Assembly (NCBI GenBank): GCA_905160935.1
Contig: CAJHZI010000430.1
Coordinates: forward strand, 690,001-754,000
Length of the DNA: 64,000 bases
Direction: 5' to 3'
Origin: Enchytraeus crypticus
Lineage: Eukaryota > Annelida > Clitellata > Enchytraeida > Enchytraeidae
Shown piece by piece: positions 13,001 to 41,279 of this stretch. A model generated the notes under the pieces. That model did not search any database and was not told the origin of the DNA. It saw nothing but the letters and a program-made list of their open reading frames with translations. The position numbers and the translations under genes were made by a program. Each line of letters opens with the position of its first letter. The first letter of the stretch is position 1.

Positions 13001-13081
13001 GATATTATGAGCGGGAGTGGGAATGGATAGACTTAACGTCAAGCTCTCCTTATCTTTCTCCTCCTCTATCTTCGTCGCCAT
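4654..13081 (-). CDS. SH3BP2-like: SH3BP2-like PH/proline-rich adaptor, copy A
   Basis: Exons on the minus strand: 1 (13000-13081, ATG at 13081), 2 (12105-12203), 3 (11422-11527), a DSGFDS exon (7528-7602), a Q/S-rich exon (6437-6685) and a long proline-rich exon (4654-5864). Exons 1 to 3 splice in phase with GT-AG ends. They give a short acidic start, SIPTPAHNI, CQDLLKMKPGPRKSGIL, then FLAILSGYLYQYKK, the first strands of a PH domain. Human SH3BP2 runs the same way (VPMKAIGAQNLL, AKAGYLHKK). SH3BP2 is a cytoplasmic adaptor that links membrane lipid and kinase signals. I did not find the exon for the second half of the PH domain, nor the acidic exon seen in copy B, so this model has a gap between 11422 and 7602. 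The copy may be degraded there. The 1.2-kb last exon is fully open, which argues that it is still under constraint. Confidence 0.7.
5865..6436. other. Intron, copy A adaptor
   Basis: AT-rich intron between the Q/S-rich and proline-rich exons. No element or gene recognised. Confidence 0.6.
6787..7035 (+). mobile_element. LINE-A 3' end plus (TA)n
   Basis: Encodes DLKIHKYVDMKRKTEDRDE and ends at the family terminus GGACCTGCC..GGCAGTGCACTAAGA, followed by a TA tract in place of the usual GA tail. Matches the copies at 31085-31630 and 53373-53670 on the other strand. Confidence 0.75.
7360..7515. repeat. Minisatellite, ATGGAAGGAGGGATTGG-type
   Basis: About nine copies of a 17-bp unit lying directly at the donor side of the DSGFDS exon of copy A. 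The equivalent spot in copy B (25060-25455) holds a related 16-bp array with more than twice as many copies. Confidence 0.9.
7738..7835. repeat. Short minisatellite (TACCGGTCTG motif)
   Basis: Four or five imperfect copies of ACCGGTTTATACCGGTCTG within an intron. Confidence 0.75.
7994..8219 (-). mobile_element. SINE-2 copy
   Basis: Nearly full length on the minus strand: A-box region TAGCGTAGGGG, B box GGTTCGAATC, body, and the ATTTCACTATAATG end. Confidence 0.9.
8560..8675 (+). mobile_element. Retroposon 3' end: AATAAA plus TCTC tail
   Basis: GAAATGAAATAAAGCATT runs straight into (TC)n. The same AATAAA-then-TC arrangement ends LINE-B at 46905-46925 and 57905-57960 and the tract at 32243-32292. 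Confidence 0.5.
8690..8890. mobile_element. Dispersed repeat family E, partial
   Basis: Shares TGTAGCCTATAGCTT, ATGACTTCTGAGGTGGTTT and GCGGTTGGTC segments with 26630-26900 and 50895-51090. In this copy and the one at 26.7 kb a 46-bp array follows directly. Confidence 0.6.
9020..10280. repeat. 46-bp minisatellite, about 27 copies
   Basis: The unit contains CACTGCATCCATTGCTAGAT, then AACACAAATA and ACACAACTTTAGG. Copies vary mainly at AAAAA/AACAA and GGC/GTC. The array fills the PH-side intron of copy A. The sister array (27033-27455) sits in the corresponding intron of copy B. Confidence 0.97.
10311..10408 (+). mobile_element. SINE-1 fragment
   Basis: 5'-truncated; B box GGTTCAAAGCC, then CGCCCGTCACTG and the AAACTGACGTTAA tail. 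Confidence 0.8.
10619..10745 (+). mobile_element. SINE-1 copy (tRNA-derived)
   Basis: Full-length copy: CTGGAGCCAGTGGCGATAT start with a pol III A-box-like TGGCGATATCGG, B box GGTTCAAATCC, and the tail AAACTAACGTTAACATTAG. Confidence 0.88.
11195..11345. other. Intron block conserved between the two adaptor copies
   Basis: Aligns with 35640-35792 (shared AGGGACATC, TGACGACTGAG, CACAACTTAATTAATGAA). Acceptor-to-donor phase does not fit the flanking exons in either copy, so I read it as conserved intron rather than exon. Confidence 0.55.
11760..12035. mobile_element. Dispersed repeat family E2
   Basis: Closely matches 48110-48365 over about 250 bp (CCTAGGCGCTCAC, CCGAATGCCC, TTAGTCGCCTTCTA, TGCAGTCACCGG). 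No coding potential or clear pol III boxes were seen; class unknown. Confidence 0.65.
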
Positions 13082-13237
13082 CTTCTCTAATTTCCACCCA
13101 CCAGAGTTCAACTAGGGCGAGTTTTGTAGTCGCGATATCATAACCAACTGATTAGCGTACAGCTAAGTTAGCTAACATTCTCGTACTTTTCTTATTAAGC
13201 TAACCCTAAACTCCGGGGATTAGTCCTGAACTAATGA
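13082..13237 (-). promoter_or_regulatory. Conserved 5' flank of adaptor copy A
   Basis: About 150 bp upstream of the ATG match the flank of copy B (37717-37872) better than the introns do, with shared CGAGTTTTGTAGTCGCGAT, a CATAACC block and TATTAAGCTA. Presumed 5' UTR plus core promoter; no TATA box at a convincing distance. Confidence 0.5.
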
Positions 13238-13259
13238 TATAAATAATAAGCCAAAACTA

Positions 13260-13570
13260 TAAATTTAAATCCAATTCTATAAATCAAAACCCAATTCTAT
13301 AAATTAAAGCCCATCCTAGAAATGAAAAGCCCATCCTAGAAATGGAAAGCTTATCCTAGAAATGGAAAGCCCATTCTAAAAATGGAAGGACCATTCTAGA
13401 AATGGAAATTCCATCCTTGAAATGGAGAGCCCAGCCTAGAAACGGAAAGCCCATTCTCGAAATGGAAAGCCCATCCTAGAAATGGAAAGCCCATTCTAAA
13501 AATGGAAAGCCCATTCTAGAAATCGAAAGCCTATCCTAGAAATCGAAAGCCCATTCTATAATTGACGCCA
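13260..13570. repeat. 20-bp minisatellite (AATGGAAAGCCCATYCTAGA)
   Basis: About 15 imperfect copies upstream of adaptor copy A. Copy B also has a 20-bp array at this position (37885-38720), but its sequence is unrelated. Confidence 0.92.
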
Positions 13571-13859
13571 ACCCTATAACTGAAAATCCAGTCTAATAAA
13601 TGGAAGCCAGTTCGGGGCTAACACATGCACCTAACTAAAACCTGTTACACTGTCTGCAGGTTTTTATAGTAGCCGGGCTGCTGTACAAATCACGCATGTA
13701 TTTAATAAATTACCTCATTGCAGTGCACATCATAATTTCTATTGTACCTATCCACTTAATTATCTGGGCGCTAAGCAACTTCCTGAACCATCTGTAGATA
13801 TCGATTAGACCCACGAGAGCATATTTCTCAAAATGTACTTCTTGAATCACAAATTAGTT

Positions 13860-13960
13860 GATTTCTTTTAGAAACTGATGGATTTCTGTTAAAATCAGGT
13901 GGATTTATGTTCAAATCAGGTGGATTTCTGTTAAAATCTGGTGGATTTCTGTCTGTTGTT
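13860..13960. repeat. Minisatellite, sister of 600-915
   Basis: Four or five copies of GGTGGATTTCTGTTAAAATC, the same family as the array at 600-915. Confidence 0.8.
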
Positions 13961-14037
13961 CATTATGACATGAAAGAAACAGGTTACATAAAAACAGCTC
14001 AAGCCCCAAATAAAGTTAAACTACCACAAAAGAAACA

Positions 14038-14150
14038 AGCATTATAGTGAAATGATCAACTAGGTTGATATCTATCACTTTTTAATACCACATGTTTAAA
14101 CCGTCAGACAATTTATTCCATTTTCCGTGTATCCAGTCCAGTGAATTCAG
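14038..14150 (-). mobile_element. SINE-2, truncated copy
   Basis: Retains the 3' body (ATTATAGTGAAATGATCAAC on the plus strand, then ACCACATGTTTAAACCG) but lacks the tRNA-like head. Confidence 0.8.
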
Positions 14151-14329
14151 TGAATTCAGTCCACAAGCGCAGTGGCTTAATGTTCGCGTTAGTTAGGTGG
14201 GTTGGAACATTTCTGCAAATATGTGCTTTTGTAATAATGTAATGGTAGGTAATACTAAAGATAGGATTTTTATGATAATTTAAATCACTCCCCTGGATAT
14301 AAAATATTATATAATTGCTGTAATTAGAC

Positions 14330-14420
14330 TGAATTACTATACGGTGCCAGCGCGAAGCGGCTGTTATCTAATTAACTATAGATTAAAACTCTTCAAAAGA
14401 CAAAATAGCAGATAGGCTAT
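14330..14420. repeat. Duplicated intergenic block (matches 1985-2075)
   Basis: Shared GGTGCCAGCGCGAAGCGG-like sequence and ATAGATTAAAACTCTTCAAA in both places, each followed a little later by the TACATTAGATGA array. Nothing coding was seen between 14420 and 15300. Confidence 0.6.
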
Positions 14421-15304
14421 AGACTTCATCTCTTGTGATCAGTGGTGCCAATGGCGCAACGAAAATCCCCTAAAAGTAAATGCTAATGCGGAGGTGAGGG
14501 CAGCAATTCCTCGTAATAGTGTGACGATTCATTGTCAAGGTTGAACGATATAGCCAATAGGAAATAAGTAAACCTACATTAGAAGGTGAAGGCCGGACGC
14601 AGTTTGTTGACACACAAATGCTGTTTTTTTATATCGTAGATCCTAGCAGTTTGACCTTAAAAGCGCAAAACAATCGTTTTCAGTGTGTTTCTTTGCTATT
14701 AGAAGATAGGAAATGGTAAAATTCTTTATAGCAGTATGAAATCATCAGCTTCTACGGCGTAAATGCCAATATGAATGTCAATTTAAGGAACATTTTATAA
14801 TTTTTCCTGTATTTATAATTGTGTTCAATGCATTGTTTATCAACAAACGACTGTCAGCTGTAGCGTCCTGTAATGTAATCACTTTCATGCCCAATAACAT
14901 AGCCAGGGGAGCTATTGTAGATATTAGCACACACTTTCAACACTATGTGCACTTATATTTTAGGCTTAAGATTTCTGATTGAAATCTTGGTGAAGCCTGG
15001 AGACACATTCTCCGCTGCCTTCCTCGCTACGTCACCTAATTGAGAGAGGGGGGAGGGGGTAATTCTGGTCAATATCCCTATTACATGGGTGGGGGAATGT
15101 GTGCAAATTATTTGAAAAGTAGGCCTATAATGATATTCGTAACAATCAGAAATGAGTAAATTAACCTAAAATACTTTAACTAAATAATGCTCTACTATTG
15201 AAGCTCAGGGGTAGAACGTTTACTAGTTACTTGAGGAGGGGGGGGGGGCTGGGGTAAACCCCTGAGCTGGTGGGACATTTACCCCCTCAAAAGTTAAACA
15301 TCAA

Positions 15305-15572
15305 AAGATGATACATTAGATGATACATTAGATGATACATTAGATGATACATTAGATGATACATTAGATGATACATTAGATGATACATTAGATGATACAT
15401 TAGATGATATATTAGATGATACATTAGATGATACATTAGATGATACATTAGATGATACATTAGATGATACATTAGATGATACATTAGATGATACATTAGA
15501 TGATACATTAGATGATACATTAGATGATACATTAGATGATACATTAGATGATACATTAGATGATACATTACC
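15305..15572. repeat. 12-bp minisatellite (ATACATTAGATG)n
   Basis: About 22 near-identical copies. Sister array of 2535-2826. Confidence 0.97.
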
Positions 15573-15901
15573 ATCACGTTAACTGAGTAATTTAACATAT
15601 CGGTATTTTAGTTAAGAAAGGATGTAAACGAGATTTGGTAAATTAAATACATGCAAGTAGTGTTAGAGTCATCAATACTTCTTCGTGTTTTATTTATTAT
15701 ATTTGTTATATTTATTTTTATTTATTTTATTTGTTATATTTCCGTGTTATTGGACAGATAAAGTTCAAATCATATAATGACACCCGTACAACATCTCTTC
15801 GTGGCGATAAAAATGGATTTAAGCGAAATATAAACTTCTCAATACAAGTATGTTAGTATTCGCTTTATCAATACGAATAGAATTATATTAACTGTGTTAG
15901 T

Positions 15902-15993
15902 AGCGGATCAGTATGTGCGGGTTTCAAATCCTGGGCTCTCCCGTCACTGACATCGTTTTCGAGTGAGGAAACTGATGCTAACATTTGCTTTAC
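15902..15993 (+). mobile_element. SINE-1, 5'-truncated
   Basis: Starts at GCGGATCAGTATGTGCGG; B box region and tail present. Confidence 0.82.
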
Positions 15994-16447
15994 TTTTAAT
16001 CACACTTATTCCTACTATAACCCAAACACCTTGTAACAAATTATTTCCTTAATCAATTTAATGATCAGCCTGCTAATGTTGGGCCCACGACACACATTTA
16101 TATTACGTATGCCGTGTCGATGAACTGTTAGAGAGCAACCTATCGATAATGATGGCATTACTAACATAACTAAATATGTCTTCATAAGTTAAACAACTTT
16201 ATCACAATCACAATTGTTCGTATAATTTATTCGTAAAATGGAGCCCTATGACAGGGCTGTTATGTGTAGACATTCATAAAATAACACATAGCAGATAAAG
16301 CATAGCCTGCAAAGAGTATTAGTGTAAAGTAATTAATTAATTAATTTTTAATTAATTAAATAATTAACATCTCAAGAGCCGGTCACCGGTGGATTCCCAT
16401 GAAACAAGTGACTGATGCAAAAAATAAATCCTAAATATGCCAACAAG

Positions 16448-16566
16448 TCAAATTTAACGTCAGTTTCCTACCCGACAGGATGTCATTGACGGGGAGAGCA
16501 CGGGATTTGAACTCTGCATCTACTGGTCCATAGTCAAACAATGTACCAACAAACCACCGGCTCATC
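16448..16566 (-). mobile_element. SINE-1, diverged copy
   Basis: Reverse orientation: AACGTCAGTTTCCTAC, GATGTCATTGACGGG, then a weakened B box (GGATTTGAACTC on the plus strand). Clearly older than its neighbours. Confidence 0.65.
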
Positions 16567-16660
16567 CCATGTTATAGGACCTATCAAATGTCTGCACTGA
16601 CGCCATCCAACGGCTGTTCAAAGTATAGATGAAACAATGAAAAAATACTTTTCAGTATTG

Positions 16661-16795
16661 GCTGGAGCCAGTGGCGATGTCGGTAAGATATTCGACCGCG
16701 GATCAGTAGGTGCGGGGTTCAAATCCTGGGCTCGCCCGTCACTGACATCGCTTTCAAGTGAGGAAATTGACGTTACTATTAGCTTTTTACCAGCT
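16661..16795 (+). mobile_element. SINE-1 copy
   Basis: Full length, GCTGGAGCCAGTGGCGATGT to the AGCTTTTTACCAGC end. Confidence 0.9.
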
Positions 16796-16799
16796 TTTT

Positions 16800-17450
16800 T
16801 TATTCATCTACGGCAAAATGAAAATAACTATATTTGTGAAATGTAGAAGAGAGTCAATTAAAAGAAGTGCGCAAAAACAGTTAATATTATCAACATAGAG
16901 CAGTACGAAATGGTGTTTATGATAATTTACCTTTATCGATGGAGGCATTTTAACATAACAATACACACATTTAATATCATGCTACACGCTGTTATGTAAC
17001 GCTCTACCACATTATTACATACTAGCAATGATTTACTCAGCTACATTCAAATAAAAGATCGTTGATCATTTAATTACTAATTGTGATTGCGGTATCAGTC
17101 AAATTCAAATGAAATATTTCCAAGCATTTCTGATTTACTTAATCGTCACTTTATTCTAATTATAAATCATAAATAAGGTTCCAGTTAAATATTTTGACAT
17201 TCTACAGATGCATTAATGCTGCTTTTGGTAAAACGTGAAATTTTACTATTGAGCTCGGTAATAAATTCTAACAACAATTAATTCTTTAAAGATTGCACTA
17301 TGATCATTAACATCTATCGCATGTAACTCAATTCAGATTTGATAACGACACAATAATATAGTACATATTCATATTGATGACAGACGAACATAATTACAAC
17401 TTTCTATAAAGCAAATTCTTGTTGGATGTATCTTAGAAATTGATAGTCTG
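16800..17450. other. No feature recognised
   Basis: AT-rich single-copy-looking sequence. I searched both strands for an SH2 or other downstream adaptor exon and saw none. Confidence 0.5.
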
Positions 17451-17454
17451 AGAA

Positions 17455-17630
17455 TCAATCAATCAGTCGATCAATCAATCAATCAATCAACCAATTGATA
17501 AATCAATCTATCGATCAATTGATCAATCTGTCGATCAATCAATCAGTCGATCAATCAATCAGTCGATCAAGCAATCAATTTGTCGATCAATCAATCAGTC
17601 GATTAATCAATCAATCAGTCTGTGAATAGT
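17455..17630. repeat. (ATCA)n-rich tract
   Basis: CAATCAATCAGTCGATCAAT-type tetranucleotide repeats; 17640-17950 contains a degraded family D end (AACGTTC..TTATTTTTTGATTG on the minus strand). Confidence 0.85.
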
Positions 17631-17959
17631 AGACAACAAAAACCAAAGCTAAAAAGTAGGCCAAATGGAAGAATATCTGGAAATAAATGGAAGAAAGTCC
17701 ATTCCTGAGTGGCTACCACTTAAAGCTTGACTGCTTATGAGCGACAACAAAGAGGACTGCTAAGCAGTCAATTCATCTATTGTATCATATAAGGCTATGA
17801 TTCAATCAAAAAATAAGAATTTAACGTTCTTTTCTTAGCCACAAGAGCAAAGCTACGTCCCTAATAGCTTTGCTTCATTAATTCATGGCAATGAGTTTAT
17901 TTTATTAGCCTCTCTAACTGGGTAACATTCATGCGTGCTTCTGATATCATTGATATAAA

Positions 17960-18275
17960 CCATTATTATATTATTATTATTATTACTATAATAATAATAT
18001 AATACGCGTAATATAATAATAATAATATTGGTAATACAGTTTTTAAGATAATAATAATATTGGTAATACAGTTTTTGTTGTTATAGTGTATCGTTATTAT
18101 TATTATTATTATTAGGCCTATTATTATTATTTTTTATTGTTATTGTTATTGCTACTGTTACTATTCTTATTGTTGTTATTACTATTATTATTGTTATCAT
18201 TATCAGCATTATCATTACTATCACCATTATTATTATCATTATTATTAATGACATTATCATTATTATTATTATCAG
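17960..18275. repeat. ATT/TTA trinucleotide-rich tract
   Basis: Imperfect TTATTATTATT runs; open frames here are low-complexity artefacts. Confidence 0.9.
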
Positions 18276-18289
18276 AAGATACATTAGGT

Positions 18290-18449
18290 AGTACATCTAT
18301 CTATCAATCTCTCTCTACCTCTATCTCTCCCTCTTTCTCTCTCTCTCTCTCTCTCTTTATCTCTTTCTAAAAGAGAGAACTAGAGAATGAAACAAAGATA
18401 GAGATAGTGAGAGACTGAGAAAGACAGAGATAGGGAGAGTGTGAGAGAC

Positions 18450-18481
<32 letters not shown>

Positions 18482-18500
18482 TTAGAGAGTGTGAGGGAGT
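18290..18500. repeat. Facing TC and GA tracts
   Basis: A TCTC run (to about 18365) is followed by a GAGA run (to about 18500), so the two arms could pair. Confidence 0.85.
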
Positions 18501-18594
18501 GAGAAATAAGATACGATTAGGGCACACAGTTTTAACAAGTTTAACCCCTTAGATGACACATCCTATCATGCACTAGCAACATTTTCGAAAATAC

Positions 18595-18992
18595 CACTTC
18601 AGATAAACGGCAAATAACCGCTGAGATAAACGGCAAATAACCGTTTAGATATACGGCAAATAACCGCTCATATAAACGTCAAATAACCGTTCAGCTAAAC
18701 GGCAAATAACCGTTCAGATAAACGGCAATATATACGGCAAATAACCGCTGAGATAGACGGCAAATATCCGCCCAGATAAGCGTCAAATAACAGCTCAGAT
18801 AAACGGCAAATGACCGTTCATATAAACGGCAAATATCCGTTCATATAAACGGCAAATATTCGCCCAGATAAGCGTCAAATAACCGTTCAGATATACGGCA
18901 AATAACCGTTCAGATATACGGCAAATAACCGTTCAGATATACGGCAAATAACCGTTCAGATAAACGGCAAATAACCGCTGAGATAGACGGCA
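18595..18992. repeat. 23-bp minisatellite (AAACGGCAAATAACCG core)
   Basis: About 17 copies of CAGATAAACGGCAAATAACCG-like units. Confidence 0.95.
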
Positions 18993-19129
18993 GTGGTGGA
19001 ATCGATGAAGATTCGTTTACAGCCCGTTTCACTGACTATCATATCTGTTCAAGGGCATGCTAATTAACTAGTGCACGAATAAAGGGAAAAGCGAAACTGC
19101 CCTGATATATAATAGTCTAAATTCTATAT

Positions 19130-19400
19130 CATGGTCTAAATTCTTTAGCATAATCTAGTAGTTTTATCATAGTCCAATTACTTTATCATAGTCTAATTAC
19201 TTTATCATAGTTTAATTGTTTTACCATAGTCTAATTACTTTATCATAGTCTAATTGTTTTACCATAGTCTAATTACTTTATCATAGTCTAATTGTTTTAC
19301 CGTAGTCTAATTACTTTATCATAGCCTAATTGCTTTATCATAGCCTAATTGCTTTATCATAGTATAATTAATTTATCATAGCCTAACTGTTTTATATGTA
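19130..19400. repeat. 19-bp minisatellite (TTTATCATAGTCTAATTAC)
   Basis: About 14 imperfect copies. Confidence 0.93.
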
Positions 19401-19579
19401 CCATAGACCAATTTGCTTACATCTTTACTAATCCTATATCTGTGTCGCAATTTATTTTATCCGTTATCTACATTTAAATCATCGTTATCTACATTTATCT
19501 CAACTATCTGCTGATAAGATTTAACGTTGGATTTTATCAAAACACGGACGGCTCGCAAATCCGCTCCTCAATAAAAATA

Positions 19580-19695
19580 TCACAGAGGCGCTTTGGACGT
19601 GGCAGGGAAGGCGACGTGGTCTAGACTTCCATTAGCCACAGCCGGCATGGCGGGACGGCGCTAGATAGATCTAGTTGTTGTTGTTGTTGTTGTTG
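19580..19695 (+). mobile_element. LINE-B-like 3' tail with (GTT)n
   Basis: GACGTGGTCTAGACTTCCATT and AGATCTAGTTGTTG resemble the 3' untranslated end of the LINE-B fragment at 3001-3935. Confidence 0.5.
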
Positions 19696-19814
19696 AACAT
19701 GGCCCTGATCTGAGAGATATTCTGCAATAGAAATAGATTGATCCTGAATTTGTCAGTTCATCATTCGAGTTAATAAATAATAGTCAATTAATTAACAGAA
19801 TTAGTAGTCAATTA

Positions 19815-19964
19815 ATTGACAGAATCCTCCAAGATTAATGGTATATCAATAGGAATGTTATAAATATTTTAAAGATCCAATCGTATGTGGACGTGAAGAG
19901 AAAGACGGTAGATAGAGATGAATAGAGGCGTTATATACCATGGACCTGCCATTTGACATTGCAC

Positions 19965-20000
<36 letters not shown>

Positions 20001-20002
20001 TT
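19815..20002 (+). mobile_element. LINE-A 3' end with GA tail
   Basis: AAAGATCCAATCGTATGTGG, GGACGTGAAGAGAAAGACGG, CCATGGACCTGCC and GCACTAAGAGAGAGAG in the family order, ending in (GA)n. Frames are broken. Confidence 0.75.
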
Positions 20003-20395
20003 AATAATATAGCACAAATTATGAAAATAAAAGATTATGTAGATATTGTCAAATACTTAAATATATTAAATTTATAATATATAAAATATATTTTAATAAA
20101 AACCAATGAATCTAATAAAAACGAAGATACGTAAACAAATACAATACGTATACACAAATACAACACATATAAACAAATACTATACATGTACATAAATACA
20201 ACACAGTTAAACAAATACAATACATGTACACAAATACAATACATGTACACAAATACAACACAGCTAAACACTGGTAACACATAAACCAATCCTAGTGCAT
20301 GAAAACAAACACTAACAATGCTAAATAATAATATTATGAAAGCAATTACAATTAACAAAGCAAACAAGGAAGTTAGCTCGCACACACACACTTAC

Positions 20396-37716
<17,321 letters not shown>

Positions 37717-37872
37717 CTTCGCTAGTCTCCACCCACCGGCTTTCAGCTAGGACGAGTTTTGTAGTCGCGATGTCATAACCGGCTGATAAGCATATAGCTA
37801 ACAATTAGTAGCGTGGTGCTTTTCGTATTAAGCTATACATAATCTCCAGATTTGAGTTCTGAACTAGCTGTC
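37717..37872 (-). promoter_or_regulatory. Conserved 5' flank of adaptor copy B
   Basis: Counterpart of 13082-13237; same blocks in the same order directly upstream of the ATG. Confidence 0.5.
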
Positions 37873-37884
37873 TAGTAAAGTAAC

Positions 37885-38720
37885 ATAAATATCATAATTA
37901 TAAATATCATAATATAATTATCAATATCATAATATAATTATCAATATCATAATATAATTATCAATATCATAATATAATTATCAATATCATAATATAATTA
38001 TCAATATCATAATATAATTATCAATATCATAATATAATTATCAATATCATAATATAATTATCAATATCATAATATAATTATCAATATCATAATATAATTA
38101 TCAATATCATAATATAATTATCAATATCATAATATAATTATAAATATCATAATATAATTATCAATATCATATATAATAATCATATCAGAATATAATATCA
38201 TTCATATATACTTTCAATATCATAATATATTAATCAATATCATACATATAATATCAATTCATAATATAATTTATCATATCATAAATATTAATTATCAATA
38301 TCATTGAATATAATACATCAATCTCCTAATAATAATTATCAATATCATAATATAATACTTATCAAATCATAAATAAGTATCACTATCAAATATAATTTCA
38401 ATATCATAATATAATTATCAATATCATCATCTATTATCAATATCATAATATAATTATCAATATCATAATATAATTATCAATATATAATATAATTATCATA
38501 TCATAAATATAATTCGCATATCATAATATAATTATCACATATCATAATATATTAGCAATTCATAATATATATCAATATCATAATATAATTAAATATCATA
38601 ATATTATTATCAATATCATAATAATATTATCAATATCATAATAGATTACATATCATAATAAATTATCAATATCATAATATAATTATCAATATCATAATAT
38701 AATTATCAATATCACAATAA
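37885..38720. repeat. 20-bp AT minisatellite (AATTATCAATATCATAATAT)
   Basis: About 13 perfect copies to 38160, then a ragged middle with many one-base gaps and insertions to about 38640, then clean copies again. Confidence 0.96.
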
Positions 38721-38929
38721 ATAAATATTTTAAATAAATAACAGTAATTAATCAATAGTAACATCAAGTAATATAGAAATCGCGACCAGTTCGATACTAT
38801 GTAGCCTAGCCTATATATGGTTATTTAGTCCACAGTAAAAATTGGTTTTTGTAAAACTATTTAATGCTAATTTGCTAATAAAGTGATTATGAGGGTGCAA
38901 TGTTAATTTTGCGGATATAGTCACTTACC

Positions 38930-39050
38930 GGCATCGTCAGATATTTTACAGCGGATCAGTATGTGCGGGGTTCAAATCCTGGGCTCGCCCGTCACTGATA
39001 TCGCTTTCGAGTGAGGAAACTGACGTTAACATTAGCATTACCAGCCTTTT
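38930..39050 (+). mobile_element. SINE-1 copy, weak head
   Basis: GGCATCGTCAGATATTTTAC start, B box GGTTCAAATCC, AGCATTACCAGC end. Confidence 0.9.
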
Positions 39051-40200
39051 AGAGTGTTACTAATCCTTTAACCTAATCCTTTATCTGTTGCTGATCACCA
39101 TTACTGTAGTTTCTGCTTGGTTATTGTCGTTGTTGTTGTTGTGTATTGTATGGGCTGTCGTGCCTGAATAAATAAAATAAATAACTAAAATGTGAATTAA
39201 AATCTTTTCCTCCAAATGTGATTCCAATCCTGTTATTAGGAAAGCCAGCCTTGTAAACAAACTCCCGGTATAGTCTTTGTGGAGTTCTCGACATATTTAA
39301 AAACAATACTAATTGTCGTATAATTATTCTCTATTGACCTTATAATGTTTATATATTTACCTTATAATTATCATATAGTTAAACCGTAATGATATAATTA
39401 TATGTAAGTACGGTTGTTAACCTATGTCTATACATAGTATAACTACTGTAATTTACGAAGTTAATTATCAGTCAGTTAGTTCAACCTATCTTCTGTAACA
39501 GTGGGAAATACACTACGACAAGGAATTAACGTTCGGTTCCTCGCTCTTAGACAACGTCAGAGGCGTAACGATATGTGTGTAATTGATAGAGCATCGAAGA
39601 TGATCATAAATGATGCTACTAAACTACTGTAAACTAAGTTGTAAACTAACTTTATAACCCGCATGATATAATGATGCTACTGAACTATAGCTAATTTATA
39701 CTATGCTTACACTACATTACTTGTATTTGCATTACTAATAGTCTAATATACTATGTTATTATTTTCGCGTACTCACTGTAATTTTGTTCGTATGTCCCAT
39801 TTCGTATTTCATATGTAATATATCTGCGGTTGTCAGATTGGTTTTAAGTAAAGAAATACACTTATATCGACCACTTACTACCGGGTGATTGAAATTGACC
39901 AGTTGATTAAATAATCTAGCGTCAGAGTCTACATACGATTTAGCATAATGATACTCGACTAGTTAGCCAAAACAATGAGAAACCTACAATGTAATTGTTT
40001 ACCGCTAAAAATTATGTTGCGTAGAAACTACTGTAATTTAGGTAGACTCTCTGTGTGCCTAGTCCAGTTAACTTTAGGCTCGTAAGCTCTGAGCGGCACT
40101 AATATATAAGTGCCTACATGCACCTATGGCTATTACATACACGGAAGAAAATATAAATGCAGAGATATTCAAGCCGTGGCTCGCGGTATACAGGCTGTAG
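39051..40200. other. No gene recognised
   Basis: AT-rich intergenic DNA with only short open frames. Confidence 0.5.
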
Positions 40201-40227
40201 ACTTTGACTGTAGAGTTATAAGAAAAA

Positions 40228-40380
40228 TAATAACAACAATTAGAGTGCTACAGTCATCAATGAGACAAAATAAGCACTACTGAGACAAAATCAAGCCGGC
40301 GAGCAAAGAGAAGGTCTAAAAACGGTGCAAATTCCAAAATCCAGAAAACAGTCCAAAGCAAAGAAATTCAGTCCAAAGTA
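40228..40380. repeat. Dispersed repeat family F
   Basis: Near copy of 32870-33010 with an internal partial duplication of AGACAAAATAAGC. Confidence 0.6.
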
Positions 40381-40439
40381 TAGAGTCATGTCAATATAGG
40401 ATAATACTTAAAGTAAAGCTTTGCAGGTTAAACATACAA

Positions 40440-40690
40440 TATAGTGACATTGCCTTACGTCCCATTGCCTGACGACCCTGACATTGCCTGACGTCCCTGA
40501 CAGATTTCCTGATGTCTCTGATATTTTTTCTGACGTCCCTGACATACTTCCTGACGTTCCTGACATAGCCTTACGTCCCTGACATTGCCTGACATCCCTG
40601 ACATATTTCATGATGTCCCTGACATTTTCTGACGTTCCTAAAATTTCCTGAAGTCCATAGCATAACCTGACTGCCATGCCAAAGAACTGA
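40440..40690. repeat. Minisatellite built from family D motif
   Basis: About 12 imperfect copies of CCTGACGTCCCTGACATTG, a motif present once near the 3' end of family D (1810-1830). Diverged SINE-2-like sequence follows at 40760-40880. Confidence 0.8.
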
Positions 40691-40879
40691 ACGTTAAATT
40701 CGAACTGATTGACTGAGAGTGATTTGTCATCCATTATGACACGTAATATCGCAATCAGTATCGCATCTTTTGAACCGTTAGGCAGTATATATAGAATTTA
40801 TCCATGCTACCGGTCCCCTCATAATATTTCTGAGATTTAACTCTCTGATCATTTCGACTTGGATCGAAAACCTGAAGTC

Positions 40880-41275
40880 CCTAACATTTCAGACACACAT
40901 AGACAAAAAGACAAACAGACAGACAAACATAGACAAAAAGGCAAACAGACAGACATAAAACTGATATATAGACTAGCCGACTGACTGACTGACTGATTGA
41001 TTGACTGACTGACAGACTGACTCGCTGACTCACTGACTCACTGATTGACTGACTGACTCACTGACTCACTGACACATAGACATATGCAGACGCACACACG
41101 GCCACACAGACAGGCACACAGACAGACATACACAAAAACACATAGACAGAAAGAGACACAACAGACAGACAAATCGAGACACACAGACAAACACACAGAT
41201 AGACACACAGAGAGACACACAGACAAACACATCTAGACAGACAGACAGACAAACACCAGACAGACATTACGCTAC
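40880..41275. repeat. CAGA/CTGA tetranucleotide tracts
   Basis: ACAGACAGACAAACA and CTGACTGACTGATTG repeats. Confidence 0.93.
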
Positions 41276-41279
41276 TGCA

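Noticed and set aside
13715-13794. Possible exon (WFRKLLSAQIIKW) 3' of copy B
   Set aside because: Required phase 0 gives an early stop; no similarity to the expected domain.
15287-15598. Open frame of MYHL repeats
   Set aside because: Same 12-bp minisatellite read on the other strand.
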